A DNA stretch of 64,000 nt. Origin: Photobacterium angustum. Lineage in GTDB: Bacteria > Pseudomonadota > Gammaproteobacteria > Enterobacterales > Vibrionaceae. This document shows positions 27,829 through 36,964 of the stretch, one piece after another (position 1 is the first letter of the stretch; each line of letters starts with the position of its first letter). The notes below the pieces were generated by a model. That model did no database searches. It was not told the origin of the DNA and was given only the letters and a program-made list of their open reading frames with translations. The stretch lies in the NCBI RefSeq assembly GCF_003026365.1, contig NZ_PYOM01000010.1:1-64000 (forward strand), given 5' to 3'. The position numbers were made by a program, and so were the translations under genes.

Positions 27829-29769
27829 ATGACTGGATATTTTTTGCAGGCTTTCATCTATTTGGTGGCTGCCGTTATTGCCGTTCCGCTTGCTAAGCGA
27901 TTAGGACTCGGTTCAGTGCTGGGTTATTTAATCGCAGGTGTGGTTATTGGTCCCGTTATTGGTTTAGTTGGTAGTGAAACCACAACGATTCAGCATTTTG
28001 CTGAGTTTGGTGTCGTTATGATGCTGTTTGTTGTCGGTTTAGAACTTGAACCTAAAATGTTGTGGGGTATGCGTCATCGCTTATTAGGGTTAGGTGGTTT
28101 ACAAGTTGTCGTTACCGCTCTAACCGTTATGGGGATTGCTCATTTATTTGATATTGCTTGGTCTTACGCCCTTGCTATTGGCCTTATCTTTTCACTTTCT
28201 TCTACTGCGATTGTACTGCAAACATTCAGTGAAAAAGGACTAAGTAAAACGGAAGGTGGCAAAAGCGCATTTTCAGTATTGCTGTTCCAGGATATTGCCG
28301 TTATCCCAATGTTAGCTTTGATCCCTTTACTGGCTGTACCTGAATTAGTGGCAAAGTCTCAAGCCGTTGTAGCAAAAGCTGCAGAGCATCATGATGATCT
28401 TAGCCTAGTAGCGGGTCTTCCTGGTTGGGCTTATGCGATTGTGATTATTTTAGCTATCGTTGGTGTTGTGGTTGGTGGCCATTATTTAAGTCGTCCGTTA
28501 TTTCGATTTGTTGCTTCATCTGGCTTGCGTGAGATTTTTACTGCAACAGCATTGATGCTAGTTATTGGTATTGCAGCCTTAATGAGCCTAGTCGGCTTAT
28601 CGCCAGCACTCGGTACTTTCCTTGCTGGCGTGGTACTTGCCAACAGTGAATTTAGACATGAACTAGAATCTAATATCGAACCTTTCAAAGGATTACTATT
28701 AGGTCTGTTCTTTATTACCGTTGGTGCGGGTATTGATTTCAAAGTATTGTTTGATCAATTTGGCACGGTGATTGGCTTAACCATTGGTGTGATGCTGGTT
28801 AAGTTTATTGTTTTGTTAGTACTTTCTTTTATTTTCAAGGTAAAAGGCAGTGACCGTTGGCTCTTTGCGTTAAGTTTGGCGCAAGCAGGTGAATTTGGTT
28901 TTGTATTATTAAGCTATACCGTACAAAACAACGTGTTACCTGAGTCAATGAGCCAAACACTCTCACTGGTGGTAGCGTTATCAATGTTCTTAACGCCAGG
29001 TTTATTTATTTTATATGATCGTGTCATTTTACCTCGTTTCTGCGAGGCTAAAAACGAGCGTGAAGCTGATGAAATTGATGAACAAGGAAAAGTCATCATT
29101 GCCGGTATTGGCCGTTTTGGTCAGATTGTAAACCGACTATTAGCATCGAATGGGGTGCAAACAGTTGTGCTTGACCATTCAGTAACGCAAATTGACAACA
29201 TGCGCCAAATTAACATTAAGAGTTTCTTTGGTGATGCGACGCGACATGACTTACTTCATACCGCAGGTATTGAAGAGGCAAAACTGTTTATTGTTGCCAT
29301 TGATGATAAAGAGCGAGCAACAGAGCTTGTTCATTATATAAAGCAAACATATCCCCAAGTACGCGTATTGGCACGTGCTTATGATCGAGGTCATCATTAT
29401 TCATTACGTTGTGCTGGCGCTGATTATGTGATCAGTGAAACTTACCGCTCTGCACTAGCCTTGGGCACGGAAGCATTGAAAAACTTAGGAGTGCATCCAT
29501 TCAGAGCTGAACAGCAAAAAGCCACGTTTGTTGAAACTGAAGCTAGAAGTAAAGAGAAGCTGTATCAAACATGGTTAGATAGTACAGAAGAAGATCGCTT
29601 TAATACTTCCTATGTGGAATTGTTTAACCAATTAGAATCAACATTAAGTGATATCATGAAACAAGAGCGGACTGACAAGCATACGAAGTCAGAGCGTGGT
29701 TGGACGCCACCACCTAAAGTGTTTAATGATGAAGTAGAACAAGGATTAGTTGAAAAACATGACCACTAA
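27829..29769 (+). CDS. kefC: Glutathione-regulated K+/H+ antiporter (CPA2 family)
   Basis: 646 aa. Residues 1-395 form a 12-13-helix Na+/H+ exchanger-type module (AKRLGLGSVLGYLIAGVVIGP; SVLLFQDIAVIPMLALIPLL; NIEPFKGLLLGLFFITVGAGIDF). From about residue 418 a cytoplasmic RCK/KTN domain begins (KVIIAGIGRFGQIVNRLL, then DHSVTQI and FFGDATRHDLLHTAGIEEA). The tail is coiled and charged. Kef systems release K+ and acidify the cytoplasm when glutathione adducts of electrophiles accumulate. That fits the neighbouring yqhCD aldehyde-defence genes functionally. Similarity is closer to KefC than to KefB (DEIDEQGKVIIAG...VVLDH). Confidence 0.92.
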   Translation: MTGYFLQAFIYLVAAVIAVPLAKRLGLGSVLGYLIAGVVIGPVIGLVGSETTTIQHFAEFGVVMMLFVVGLELEPKMLWGMRHRLLGLGGLQVVVTALTVMGIAHLFDIAWSYALAIGLIFSLSSTAIVLQTFSEKGLSKTEGGKSAFSVLLFQDIAVIPMLALIPLLAVPELVAKSQAVVAKAAEHHDDLSLVAGLPGWAYAIVIILAIVGVVVGGHYLSRPLFRFVASSGLREIFTATALMLVIGIAALMSLVGLSPALGTFLAGVVLANSEFRHELESNIEPFKGLLLGLFFITVGAGIDFKVLFDQFGTVIGLTIGVMLVKFIVLLVLSFIFKVKGSDRWLFALSLAQAGEFGFVLLSYTVQNNVLPESMSQTLSLVVALSMFLTPGLFILYDRVILPRFCEAKNEREADEIDEQGKVIIAGIGRFGQIVNRLLASNGVQTVVLDHSVTQIDNMRQINIKSFFGDATRHDLLHTAGIEEAKLFIVAIDDKERATELVHYIKQTYPQVRVLARAYDRGHHYSLRCAGADYVISETYRSALALGTEALKNLGVHPFRAEQQKATFVETEARSKEKLYQTWLDSTEEDRFNTSYVELFNQLESTLSDIMKQERTDKHTKSERGWTPPPKVFNDEVEQGLVEKHDH

Positions 29770-30270
29770 TAGGTACTTTCTATCATTTTAAGTCATAAAA
29801 AAGGAGCTGCAAGGCTCCTTTTTTATTGAGTGAATTATTTAATTAGAATATTGAAACAATGTCGAATGACTAGGTATCATTTATACCTATTAAGGATGAC
29901 GGGGGATAATAAATAATCACCGAGATAAGCTTTTTACTTTAATGTTGTTATTATTAAGATGGTAGTGATTTAATGTTAACTAAGTCGAGTTATTTACATT
30001 TAGTTAAGAAAAATATAATTCTTTTTAGGAATGCTTTAGGTAACAAATTATTAATAGTTATGATAGTAAATGTATATTTAACTTTTTGAATATTGCCTTG
30101 TTAGCTATATTTTTATCTAATTGTATCATTGTGACTTTAAAAGAATCTTTTTTACCACCAACTATTCCTTAGTGGTATTTTGTGTGGTGTTTTAATTTTA
30201 TAAATTGTAATTATTAAAAAACAGAACTACTTTGCTAGAATTAGTTTGAGACTATTACTTTCTAATAATT
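29770..30270. other. AT-rich intergenic region before the receptor operon
   Basis: After the kefC terminator there are ~440 bp of very AT-rich DNA. The one structure I see is an interrupted palindrome, TAGGTAT (29871-29877) and ATACCTA (29883-29889). I find no Fur-like box and no small gene. A long leader for the receptor operon is possible. Confidence 0.5.
29801..29825 (+). terminator. Terminator of kefFC
   Basis: AAGGAGC (29801-29807), a six-base loop, GCTCCTT (29814-29820), then a T-run. Confidence 0.88.
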
Positions 30271-32397
30271 ATGAAAAATTACTTAATCAAACCACCTATT
30301 TTATTTTCAGTACTTTGTTTTTCTAGTTACGCCAATATTTCATTAGCATCTGAAATTGATGACTTGATGTCGATGGATTTAGATGATCTCACAACGCAAA
30401 GTGTGACAGTAACGACGGCTGCAAAGAAAGAACAATCGTTAAGTGATGTGCCTGCTGCTATTTATGTTATTACCAATGAGCAAATTAAGCGCAGTGGTGT
30501 TCGCTCGATAGCAGAAGCCTTAGCCTTAGCGCCTGGAGTACAGGTGACTAAGATCAGTGAATTTAATTGGCAAGTGTCCTTGCGTGGTTTAAATGAATTA
30601 CTGTTTAATAAATTATTAGTCATGGTTGATGGTCGTAGTGTATTTAGTCCTTTAATGTCTGGTACTTTTTGGCACACCATTGATGCTATTTTAGATGATA
30701 TTGATCGCATTGAAATATTACGTGGTTCTGCAGGGACAATGTGGGGGGGGAATGCGACTAACGGTGTCATTAATATCATTACTAAAAATAGTAATGAAAC
30801 GTTGGGGCAATTTCTTGAAGTCGCAGCAGGTGAATATAATTATAAAGAAGTTAGTTATCGTAACGGTTTTCAAATTAATGAGGTGACAACAGCAAGATTA
30901 TCAATTAAAGGTGTTCAATCTGACTATTACACTTTCAATGATGATGAATGGAATAGTTATAACATTTCATTTCGCACTGATTATGTTGAAGATGACCGGT
31001 TTTTAACATTTCAGATAGGCGGTTATCATACCAAGTCTGAGCGTTCTGATTGGTATCGCTATGATATTTTAGAGACCCCCTTTAATCCTAATGATCCAAT
31101 GAGTGTTATCGTTGGTTATAAAGCAGGATTGGACGACTTTTCTCGTGGCTTTTATAGTAATTTAAACCTAGGTAAAACGGTTGATGATACGCATTATGAA
31201 GCAACATTGTGGATTGATAGTAACTCAAGAACAGAACCTTCAGCGAATGGTGAATACGATACACTTAACACTGATGTGTTAGCCATCAAGCAAATAAATC
31301 CAAACAATGAGCTTACATTAGGCTTAGGTGCGCGTTATACCAAAATAAAAGTTCCTGAGAAAAAAGCAGACTTTTACCTTGGTATGGATCCATATCATCG
31401 TACTAGTTCGAGGCAAACAGAACGCGAGCAGATTTATAATGTTTTCTCGCAACTAGAAACCCAGCTAACAGATAAGTTCACTTCTAGCCTAGGGGTAAAA
31501 GTTGAACATTTCACTCGTAATAATACGACTGAAATTCAGCCTCAAGCGAGATTGTTGTATCGAGTTTCTGAAAAACATCAGTTATGGACAGGGATTGGGC
31601 GTGCTGTAGTTACACCATCTGCAGTAGACTCAAGCACCGATACATATATGGTGAATTGGCATAATATTACTTGTAAAACAGACAACTCTAAATGTGCTCC
31701 CCCTGCCATTATACTAACGTCAGGGGATATCAATATGAATAATGAGTCTGTAGTGACATGGGATACAGGTTACCGTGGTGAGATAAACAACTCTTTTTCT
31801 ATAGATTCAACTATTTTCTTTAGTAAATATAAAAAGCTTCGTATGTTGAGTAATAAATATCAATTATGTAAATATGGAGAATGTATTGATGGCTCAATAC
31901 TACCGGGTCAATTAGATATTTATGAATACAAATTATCAGATGCGCTAGAGGCTCAAAGTTATGGTGCTGAGTTAGCTATTTATTGGCAACCCACACAAAA
32001 ACTTAATTTTAATTTATCTTACAGTTACATAGATACACAAGCTAAATGTAGTCCTGAATATATGTCATGTAATACCTATGATAATGGTGGATATAAAGGA
32101 TTATATAACCACCAGCCTAAACATTACGTTTCTTTACAAACGATGTGGACTTTAAACTCACAGTGGCAAATTGATGGCTGGCTAAAGCATAAGAGCTCAG
32201 TATCATCGCCAATCGCTTTTTATAAAGCACCTGCGATAACGACAATGGATGTACGTGTTGCGTGGCAATACAATCAAGATTGGCCACTTGTTGAGTTTGT
32301 GGTTGATGGTTTAGGTAGTTCAACATATGAAGATTTACCGAATAAAGCACCACTAGAAGAAGTAGCATTTTTACGTTTTTCATGGACAAAATTGTAA
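30271..32397 (+). CDS. TonB-dependent outer-membrane receptor linked to c-di-GMP signalling
   Basis: 708 aa with a signal peptide (to about residue 26). A short linker SMDLDDLTTQSVTVTTAAKKEQSLSDVPAA is followed by a plug domain (residues ~50-170: IYVITNEQIKRSGVRSIAEALALAPGVQV; SLRGLNELLFNKLLVMVDGRSVFSPLMSG; VINIITKNS). A ~22-strand beta-barrel ends in ...FLRFSWTKL, with the terminal aromatic-rich strand. No substrate-specific motif is recognisable, and no Fur box precedes it. It is 9 bp upstream of the YfiR-like gene and lies in the same operon as a diguanylate cyclase, so it may act as a sensor as well as, or instead of, an importer (inference). Confidence 0.88.
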   Translation: MKNYLIKPPILFSVLCFSSYANISLASEIDDLMSMDLDDLTTQSVTVTTAAKKEQSLSDVPAAIYVITNEQIKRSGVRSIAEALALAPGVQVTKISEFNWQVSLRGLNELLFNKLLVMVDGRSVFSPLMSGTFWHTIDAILDDIDRIEILRGSAGTMWGGNATNGVINIITKNSNETLGQFLEVAAGEYNYKEVSYRNGFQINEVTTARLSIKGVQSDYYTFNDDEWNSYNISFRTDYVEDDRFLTFQIGGYHTKSERSDWYRYDILETPFNPNDPMSVIVGYKAGLDDFSRGFYSNLNLGKTVDDTHYEATLWIDSNSRTEPSANGEYDTLNTDVLAIKQINPNNELTLGLGARYTKIKVPEKKADFYLGMDPYHRTSSRQTEREQIYNVFSQLETQLTDKFTSSLGVKVEHFTRNNTTEIQPQARLLYRVSEKHQLWTGIGRAVVTPSAVDSSTDTYMVNWHNITCKTDNSKCAPPAIILTSGDINMNNESVVTWDTGYRGEINNSFSIDSTIFFSKYKKLRMLSNKYQLCKYGECIDGSILPGQLDIYEYKLSDALEAQSYGAELAIYWQPTQKLNFNLSYSYIDTQAKCSPEYMSCNTYDNGGYKGLYNHQPKHYVSLQTMWTLNSQWQIDGWLKHKSSVSSPIAFYKAPAITTMDVRVAWQYNQDWPLVEFVVDGLGSSTYEDLPNKAPLEEVAFLRFSWTKL

Positions 32398-32406
32398 TGA
32401 GGCGGA

Positions 32407-33024
32407 ATGCAGAGTAACTATTGCACCCCGGGTAAAGTTGTATTGAATAAGATGGTAGGGCTTCTTACAAAGCCTTACCATTTTTGCCGTTTGTACTTTT
32501 TGTGTTTTACTGCTGCAGTATTTATTTGTATTTATACTTTTGCAAATAAAGCCAATGCAGATAATGTTGCTGACTACGAAATATCTGCAGTCTATATTTA
32601 CCGTTTTTCTCAGTTTGTTACTTGGCCTCAAGACAATAGAACATTAACCTATTGCACTTTAGGTACTGATAATATCGCGTTAACATTAAGCCGGTTGTTG
32701 AAAGCTAAAAATAACAAAATTGTTACGTTAACGAGCATTAGTCAGCTTGAGCAGTGCCAAATTGCTTATATTTCTAGGCAAAAAGAACTGGGTTTAACTC
32801 ATATCCCAATTAAAGAAGGGGTGCTGACGATTGGTACTGGTAATTCCTTTTTAGCAAAAGGAGGGATGATTGAATTACGTTCAGTCAATAATAAAGTCCG
32901 CCCTGTTATTGCTATATCGAGTGCCAAGAAAGCAGAGTTAACCATAAGCTCAAAATTATTGAAAATTGCGATACTTCCTTCTCTTAATAGCCAACAACAA
33001 GGAGGAGAAAATCATGCGCAATAA
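32407..33024 (+). CDS. YfiR-family (DUF4154) periplasmic protein
   Basis: 205 aa. An unusually long N-terminal region precedes the hydrophobic signal (LYFLCFTAAVFICIYTFANKANA, residues ~29-52); internal starts are possible, but GAGGCGGA precedes the first ATG. The mature part shows the YfiR/DUF4154 hallmarks DYEISAVYIYRFSQFVTWP, CTLGTDNIALTLSRLL, CQIAYISRQ, GGMIELRSVNNKVRPVIAISSAKKAELTISSKLLKIA. In Pseudomonas, YfiR binds and represses the diguanylate cyclase YfiN in the periplasm. The next gene is a cyclase with a periplasmic sensor and overlaps this one by 11 bp, so the same pairing is likely. Confidence 0.85.
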   Translation: MQSNYCTPGKVVLNKMVGLLTKPYHFCRLYFLCFTAAVFICIYTFANKANADNVADYEISAVYIYRFSQFVTWPQDNRTLTYCTLGTDNIALTLSRLLKAKNNKIVTLTSISQLEQCQIAYISRQKELGLTHIPIKEGVLTIGTGNSFLAKGGMIELRSVNNKVRPVIAISSAKKAELTISSKLLKIAILPSLNSQQQGGENHAQ

Positions 33025-35023
33025 TTGGATGAATTCTCTTTCTCTTAATCAACGTCTATATTTGCCGTTAGTCTTTTTTGTTGTTGTACTTTTTATCGTT
33101 TTTCAAACGTTAAGCTCTTATAAATATATAGAGAGCGAAAAGCAGAATTTAGTAAATAGAATAACGATATTAAGTACGGGTATTGGCACGAATTTAACCG
33201 CAGCTATTCAGTTTGATGATGCGACAACAGGACAAGAGATTTTATCGGCATTTTCAGCCGATCCTATGATCGTATCTGTTTCTGTATTAACGGAGAATAA
33301 TGTCGTTTTTGCTGGATTTAACAATACTGATAATAGGCATATACCAACAAATGATGCAGAAGAAGTCATGGTTAAAACGCGGGGATATGTTTTTAGTAAC
33401 CAGTATTTATATGTGCAGATCCCTATTTACATAGAGAACACAGAGCTTGCAAAAATGCACATTGTTGTGTCTCTTGATAGATTACATGCTCTTCAATCGT
33501 CTCAGATAGAAATTAGCTTGTATTTACTAGTTATCTTAATTTTATTTAGTAGTTTTGTTATCCGTCGATTACGGCATTGGATGATCAGTCCTATCCGTCA
33601 ACTGAATGATGCGATGATTAATGTGATTCATTTTAATCAAACTGAAATTGTACAGCATCAAGCCAGTTCGAAAGATGAGATAAGTGAATTGATCGATTGT
33701 TTTAATACGATGATCATTAAACTGAATCAGCGTGAATTAAAAATTAAGCAGACTATTTCTCAATTAGAATACGAGAAAGAATTTGCCGATGATGTGATAA
33801 GCACGGTACAGCATGCGCTGTTAGTTGTTGATCATTCCGGACGTATTATTTTAGCCAATGATAGTAGCTCGAAACTATTTCATGATTCCCCACAAGTTTT
33901 GCAATCTCAACATATTTGTAATGTGATTAAACCGATTGAGCTTGAAAACTTTCAAGATCAACTAGATCAAGCATTACAAGGCAATAAGCAATTTAGTCAT
34001 GATTTAGTTAAAACGGTGGGCACAAAGGGAACTGCAATATATCAAGTAGTGAGCCATCCATTACAGCATAAAAACCAGACTTTATTTGCGCTAGAAGATG
34101 TAACAGAACGGAGTGTGGCAGAGCGACAACAACAGTTGGCAGCCAAGATTTTTGAAAACAGCCGTGAAGCGATTTTATTACTCAATAGTCAAGGTCATAT
34201 TGAAATGGTAAATAGAGCGTTTTGTGAACTGATAGGTCAAGACCACGAAACAATTATTGGTAAATATTACCGTTCGGTATTAATTGAAACCGAAACGCTG
34301 CTTATAAGAAAAGAAATTCTAATGTCGCTGTCGCTAGATCAGCAATGGCAAGGAGAATGTTCATTCTTTAATCGTAAGAGAGGTGTTACGACACCATTAC
34401 ATTTAAAAATAAATCAACTTATTGATACTGAAAGTAATGAGAGTCAAATTGTTGTATTGGCTTCAGATATCAGTTCAGTAAAAGAAGCACAGCGTTTAGC
34501 GTATATTGCTCAGCATGATGCATTAACGCATTTACCTAATCGTGAATTCTTACACCATTATCTAGTAGAAGCACTAACTTTTCCTCGTAGTGATGTAATG
34601 GCTGTACTGTTTATTGATTTAGATGGCTTCAAATTTGTAAATGACTCTTATGGTCATGATATTGGTGATAAAGTTCTTCAAATTGTCGCTAAGAAATTAA
34701 TGATGAGTGTTCGTCAAAACGATATTGTTACGCGTTTAGCTGGGGATGAATTTGTAGCTGTACTCAATCCTGTAAAAAGCCGTGAACCTATTTTGAATAT
34801 AGGAGAGCGTATTATTAACAATATTTCTCAGCCAATTAATATTAAAGGTCACAGTATTAATATTGGTGCGAGCATCGGATGTTATTATATTGAACCTCAA
34901 GATGTGACGGGGATTGATAGTGTTTTACATTGTGCGGATATGGCGATGTATCAATCAAAGATGCAAGGTAAAGGGCGTATCACTGAATTTAATCAGCTCA
35001 AAACAGTCATATCTGCCGAATAG
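33014..35023 (+). CDS. Membrane diguanylate cyclase (CHASE-like/HAMP/PAS/GGDEF)
   Basis: 669 aa from the ATG preceded by AAGGAGG; a frame extension upstream lies inside the YfiR-like gene. Order: TM1 (LYLPLVFFVVVLFIVFQTLS); periplasmic CHASE8-like sensor (~residues 40-165); TM2; HAMP (RHWMISPIRQLNDAMINVI); two PAS-like domains (~residues 270-370 and ~385-500); GGDEF domain (~residues 505-665). The active-site motif reads AGDEF near residue 576, a variant seen in active cyclases. The inhibitory I-site RQND sits exactly five residues before it. There is no EAL domain. The product would be c-di-GMP, under control of the YfiR-like protein and perhaps the receptor. Confidence 0.9.
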   Translation: MRNNWMNSLSLNQRLYLPLVFFVVVLFIVFQTLSSYKYIESEKQNLVNRITILSTGIGTNLTAAIQFDDATTGQEILSAFSADPMIVSVSVLTENNVVFAGFNNTDNRHIPTNDAEEVMVKTRGYVFSNQYLYVQIPIYIENTELAKMHIVVSLDRLHALQSSQIEISLYLLVILILFSSFVIRRLRHWMISPIRQLNDAMINVIHFNQTEIVQHQASSKDEISELIDCFNTMIIKLNQRELKIKQTISQLEYEKEFADDVISTVQHALLVVDHSGRIILANDSSSKLFHDSPQVLQSQHICNVIKPIELENFQDQLDQALQGNKQFSHDLVKTVGTKGTAIYQVVSHPLQHKNQTLFALEDVTERSVAERQQQLAAKIFENSREAILLLNSQGHIEMVNRAFCELIGQDHETIIGKYYRSVLIETETLLIRKEILMSLSLDQQWQGECSFFNRKRGVTTPLHLKINQLIDTESNESQIVVLASDISSVKEAQRLAYIAQHDALTHLPNREFLHHYLVEALTFPRSDVMAVLFIDLDGFKFVNDSYGHDIGDKVLQIVAKKLMMSVRQNDIVTRLAGDEFVAVLNPVKSREPILNIGERIINNISQPINIKGHSINIGASIGCYYIEPQDVTGIDSVLHCADMAMYQSKMQGKGRITEFNQLKTVISAE

Positions 35024-35054
35024 TGGTTTAGACAGTATTGCTTAAAATATTATC

Positions 35055-35440
35055 AAAAAGAGAGGGCGCAACTTTCGTTGCGCCCTTAGGTCTTACTTGC
35101 AGCCATCCTGCTACTATCGTGCTCCTTGCATCATTCCTTTGACTGCTGTGATCCTTCAGCATAATCCTTTTTACTTCTTCCTGAAGTTGTTCCTATGGCT
35201 TCCATAACCCGTCATAACATCCTGTTATAACTCTCATCTCTTTCCTTAGAGGTGTCCTTTACTTCTTCTTGAAGTGTCCTTGTGTCGTCCTGACTGGCAA
35301 ATATCCTATCTACCTTTACTACTTCCTGTAGTATCCATCACAGTCCTTGTTTGATAAACCATCCTAGTTCATCACATCTCATCCTGAGATCACCAACGTC
35401 CTTGGTTCCAATCCTGTTCCTGTTGCCAGTTCCCTCTGAC
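35055..35440 (-). ncRNA. csrB: CsrB-family regulatory sRNA that sequesters CsrA
   Basis: A ~385-nt stretch without coding capacity. On the minus strand it contains about 24 GGA triplets, 20 of them as AGGA, spaced roughly every 15-20 nt. Many sit in the loops of small hairpins, for example ACTTC-AGGA-AGAAGT, TACTAC-AGGA-AGTAGTA and ATCTC-AGGAT-GAGAT. This is the architecture of CsrB/CsrC/RsmZ RNAs, whose GGA loops bind and titrate the translational repressor CsrA. Length matches E. coli CsrB (369 nt). A strong terminator closes it. The 5' end is placed at G35440 because a TATTAT -10-like element precedes it; the next ~310 bp upstream hold no gene but carry a VarA/GacA-type box. Confidence 0.92.
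35063..35086 (-). terminator. Terminator of the csrB sRNA
   Basis: Perfect ten-base arms (AGGGCGCAAC/GTTGCGCCCT) around TTTC. On the minus strand they are followed by TCTCTTTTTGAT. The diguanylate cyclase gene ends 40 bp away in the opposite direction and may share the hairpin. Confidence 0.92.
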
Positions 35441-35611
35441 ACCATTAATAATAGGTAAAAGTAGGAATAGAATATAGGTATGAAGTGGAAACTACTCTTT
35501 TCTGTATCTATTTATTATTTTAATGCGTTACTTTTATTATTTTATAAACATAGAGTTATAAAAGCAGCATGGACGCTATATTCAAATCAAAGCGTGATTG
35601 TCTTAGTTGTT

Positions 35612-35629
35612 TGTAAGAGATCTCTTACA
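35612..35629. promoter_or_regulatory. VarA/GacA/UvrY upstream activating box of csrB
   Basis: TGTAAGAGATCTCTTACA fits the GacA-family consensus TGTAAG-N6-CTTACA exactly and is the centre of a 22-bp perfect palindrome (35610-35631). It lies 170-190 bp upstream of the inferred csrB start, the distance typical for these sRNA genes. The response regulator of a VarS/VarA system would bind here. Confidence 0.88.
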
Positions 35630-35754
35630 AATAAGTAAGCAAAAAGGAACATGAGTTTAGTGATAAATGTTTGAGTAGTGTTAAATTTTACTGGATGTAA
35701 AGTTTCGCTTTTTTGATGTGGTAAAGTTAAGCCACATTAAAAGAGGAAAGATAC

Positions 35755-36144
35755 ATGAGAAAGACTCTGTTGCTGGTGGGGTTATTACTTAGTTCACATG
35801 CAATGGCAAATGATCAGGTTTTGTATAACGTATTGGCGAAAATCGTATATGTAGAGCATGGCATGGGTAAGGCGTGGGTTATTGTTGATGATATACATTG
35901 CGATACTCATCAGCACAAAATTCAGTGTGATTATAAGGAAGTGACAGAGCAACGCACAATAAAAGGAGAGCTAGCACAACAGCTAGTGGATACGTTACAG
36001 CCTTTCATTGGTCTCGATGATATTGATAATAAAAAACTAAAACAGTTTTCTATTAAAAATGCTAAATGTTTAAAACAATCAATACAAAACAGTGCAGGTG
36101 AAACGAATGGTAATTATCAATATCAATGTATTATTGAAAAATAA
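35755..36144 (+). CDS. Small secreted hypothetical protein
   Basis: 129 aa with signal peptide MRKTLLLVGLLLSSHAMA-NDQ. The mature domain (~110 aa) has four Cys in the pattern CDTHQHKIQC ... CLKQ ... YQC, so two disulfides are possible. GAGGAAAGA precedes the ATG. No family is recognised. It is monocistronic with a terminator; the VarA box lies 125 bp upstream but points, by distance, to csrB. Confidence 0.7.
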   Translation: MRKTLLLVGLLLSSHAMANDQVLYNVLAKIVYVEHGMGKAWVIVDDIHCDTHQHKIQCDYKEVTEQRTIKGELAQQLVDTLQPFIGLDDIDNKKLKQFSIKNAKCLKQSIQNSAGETNGNYQYQCIIEK

Positions 36145-36167
36145 GAAAATGGCCTCTAAACGAAATT

Positions 36168-36201
36168 CGGAAATAGCGAGCAAAATGCCCGCTATTTTCT
36201 A
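36168..36201. terminator. Hairpin terminator between convergent genes
   Basis: GAAATAGCGAGCA and TGCCCGCTATTTTC pair with one mismatch around AAA. It separates the secreted hypothetical gene from the efflux operon end. Confidence 0.7.
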
Positions 36202-36208
36202 ATTAAGG

Positions 36209-36964
36209 TTAAATAACTGCCGATGCTAAAGGCGGTTTATAGCCTGTTTTTTTATCAGAAATTATTTGTCCATCTTTAATAGTGATAATGCGTGGCGTTC
36301 TTTCTGCTAGGCTGACATCGTGAGTAACGACAATTAATGTTCTTCCTTGTTGGTGCAAGTCATTAAAAAGAGCTTCAATCTCTGCGCCTGATTTAGAGTC
36401 CAATGCCCCCGTTGGTTCATCCGCAAGGATAATTTGTGGATCGTTAACCAAAGCCCTTGCTATTGCCACACGCTGCTTTTGACCACCCGATAATTGATTC
36501 GGTTTGTGGTGAATACGATCGGCGAGTCCTACTTGGGCTAACAAATCTGCCGCTTTTGCTCGACGTTCTTTTGTTTTTACGCCTCGGTATACCAGAGGTA
36601 GCGCAACATTATCTAATGCAGTAGCATATTCTAATAAATTAAAACTTTGAAAAACAAAACCAATTTTGTGGTTTCTGATTTTTGCAAGTTGGTGGCTTGT
36701 CATTGATGAGACATCGTTATTATCCAGCAAATATTCGCCAGATGTCGGCTTATCTAAACAACCCAGCATGTTCATTAGTGTAGATTTGCCAGAACCTGAA
36801 GGGCCAAGAATGGATAAAAACTCACCAGAATCAATAGTGAGAGAGACATTATCTAGTGCTTTAACTAAATTATTTTCTTCGCCATAGAACTTACAAATAT
36901 GATTAAGCTCAACTAAAGTTGTGTTTGCTGGGGAGGTACCCAATGTATTTGTCATTTTATTCAC
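36209..36964 (-). CDS. ABC transporter ATPase, MacB/LolD type
   Basis: 251 aa. Walker A GPSGSGKST at residues 54-62; Q-loop VFQSFNLLEYATALDNVALPLVYRG; signature LSGGQKQRVAIARAL; Walker B IILADEPTGALD; H-loop VVTHD. It belongs to the MacB/LolD subfamily that powers FtsX/MacB-type permeases. It is the last gene of the operon and overlaps the preceding permease by 8 bp. In MacB this domain is fused to the permease; here it is separate. Confidence 0.93.
   Translation of the reverse strand: MNKMTNTLGTSPANTTLVELNHICKFYGEENNLVKALDNVSLTIDSGEFLSILGPSGSGKSTLMNMLGCLDKPTSGEYLLDNNDVSSMTSHQLAKIRNHKIGFVFQSFNLLEYATALDNVALPLVYRGVKTKERRAKAADLLAQVGLADRIHHKPNQLSGGQKQRVAIARALVNDPQIILADEPTGALDSKSGAEIEALFNDLHQQGRTLIVVTHDVSLAERTPRIITIKDGQIISDKKTGYKPPLASAVI

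Noticed and set aside
32380..32631. Minus-strand 83-codon frame at the receptor/YfiR junction
   Set aside because: It is antisense to the YfiR-like signal region and carries no ribosome site.
35090..35440. Possible CRISPR array or tandem repeat
   Set aside because: The recurring TCCT words are irregularly spaced with no constant repeat or spacer. They are better explained as AGGA loops of a CsrB-type sRNA on the other strand.
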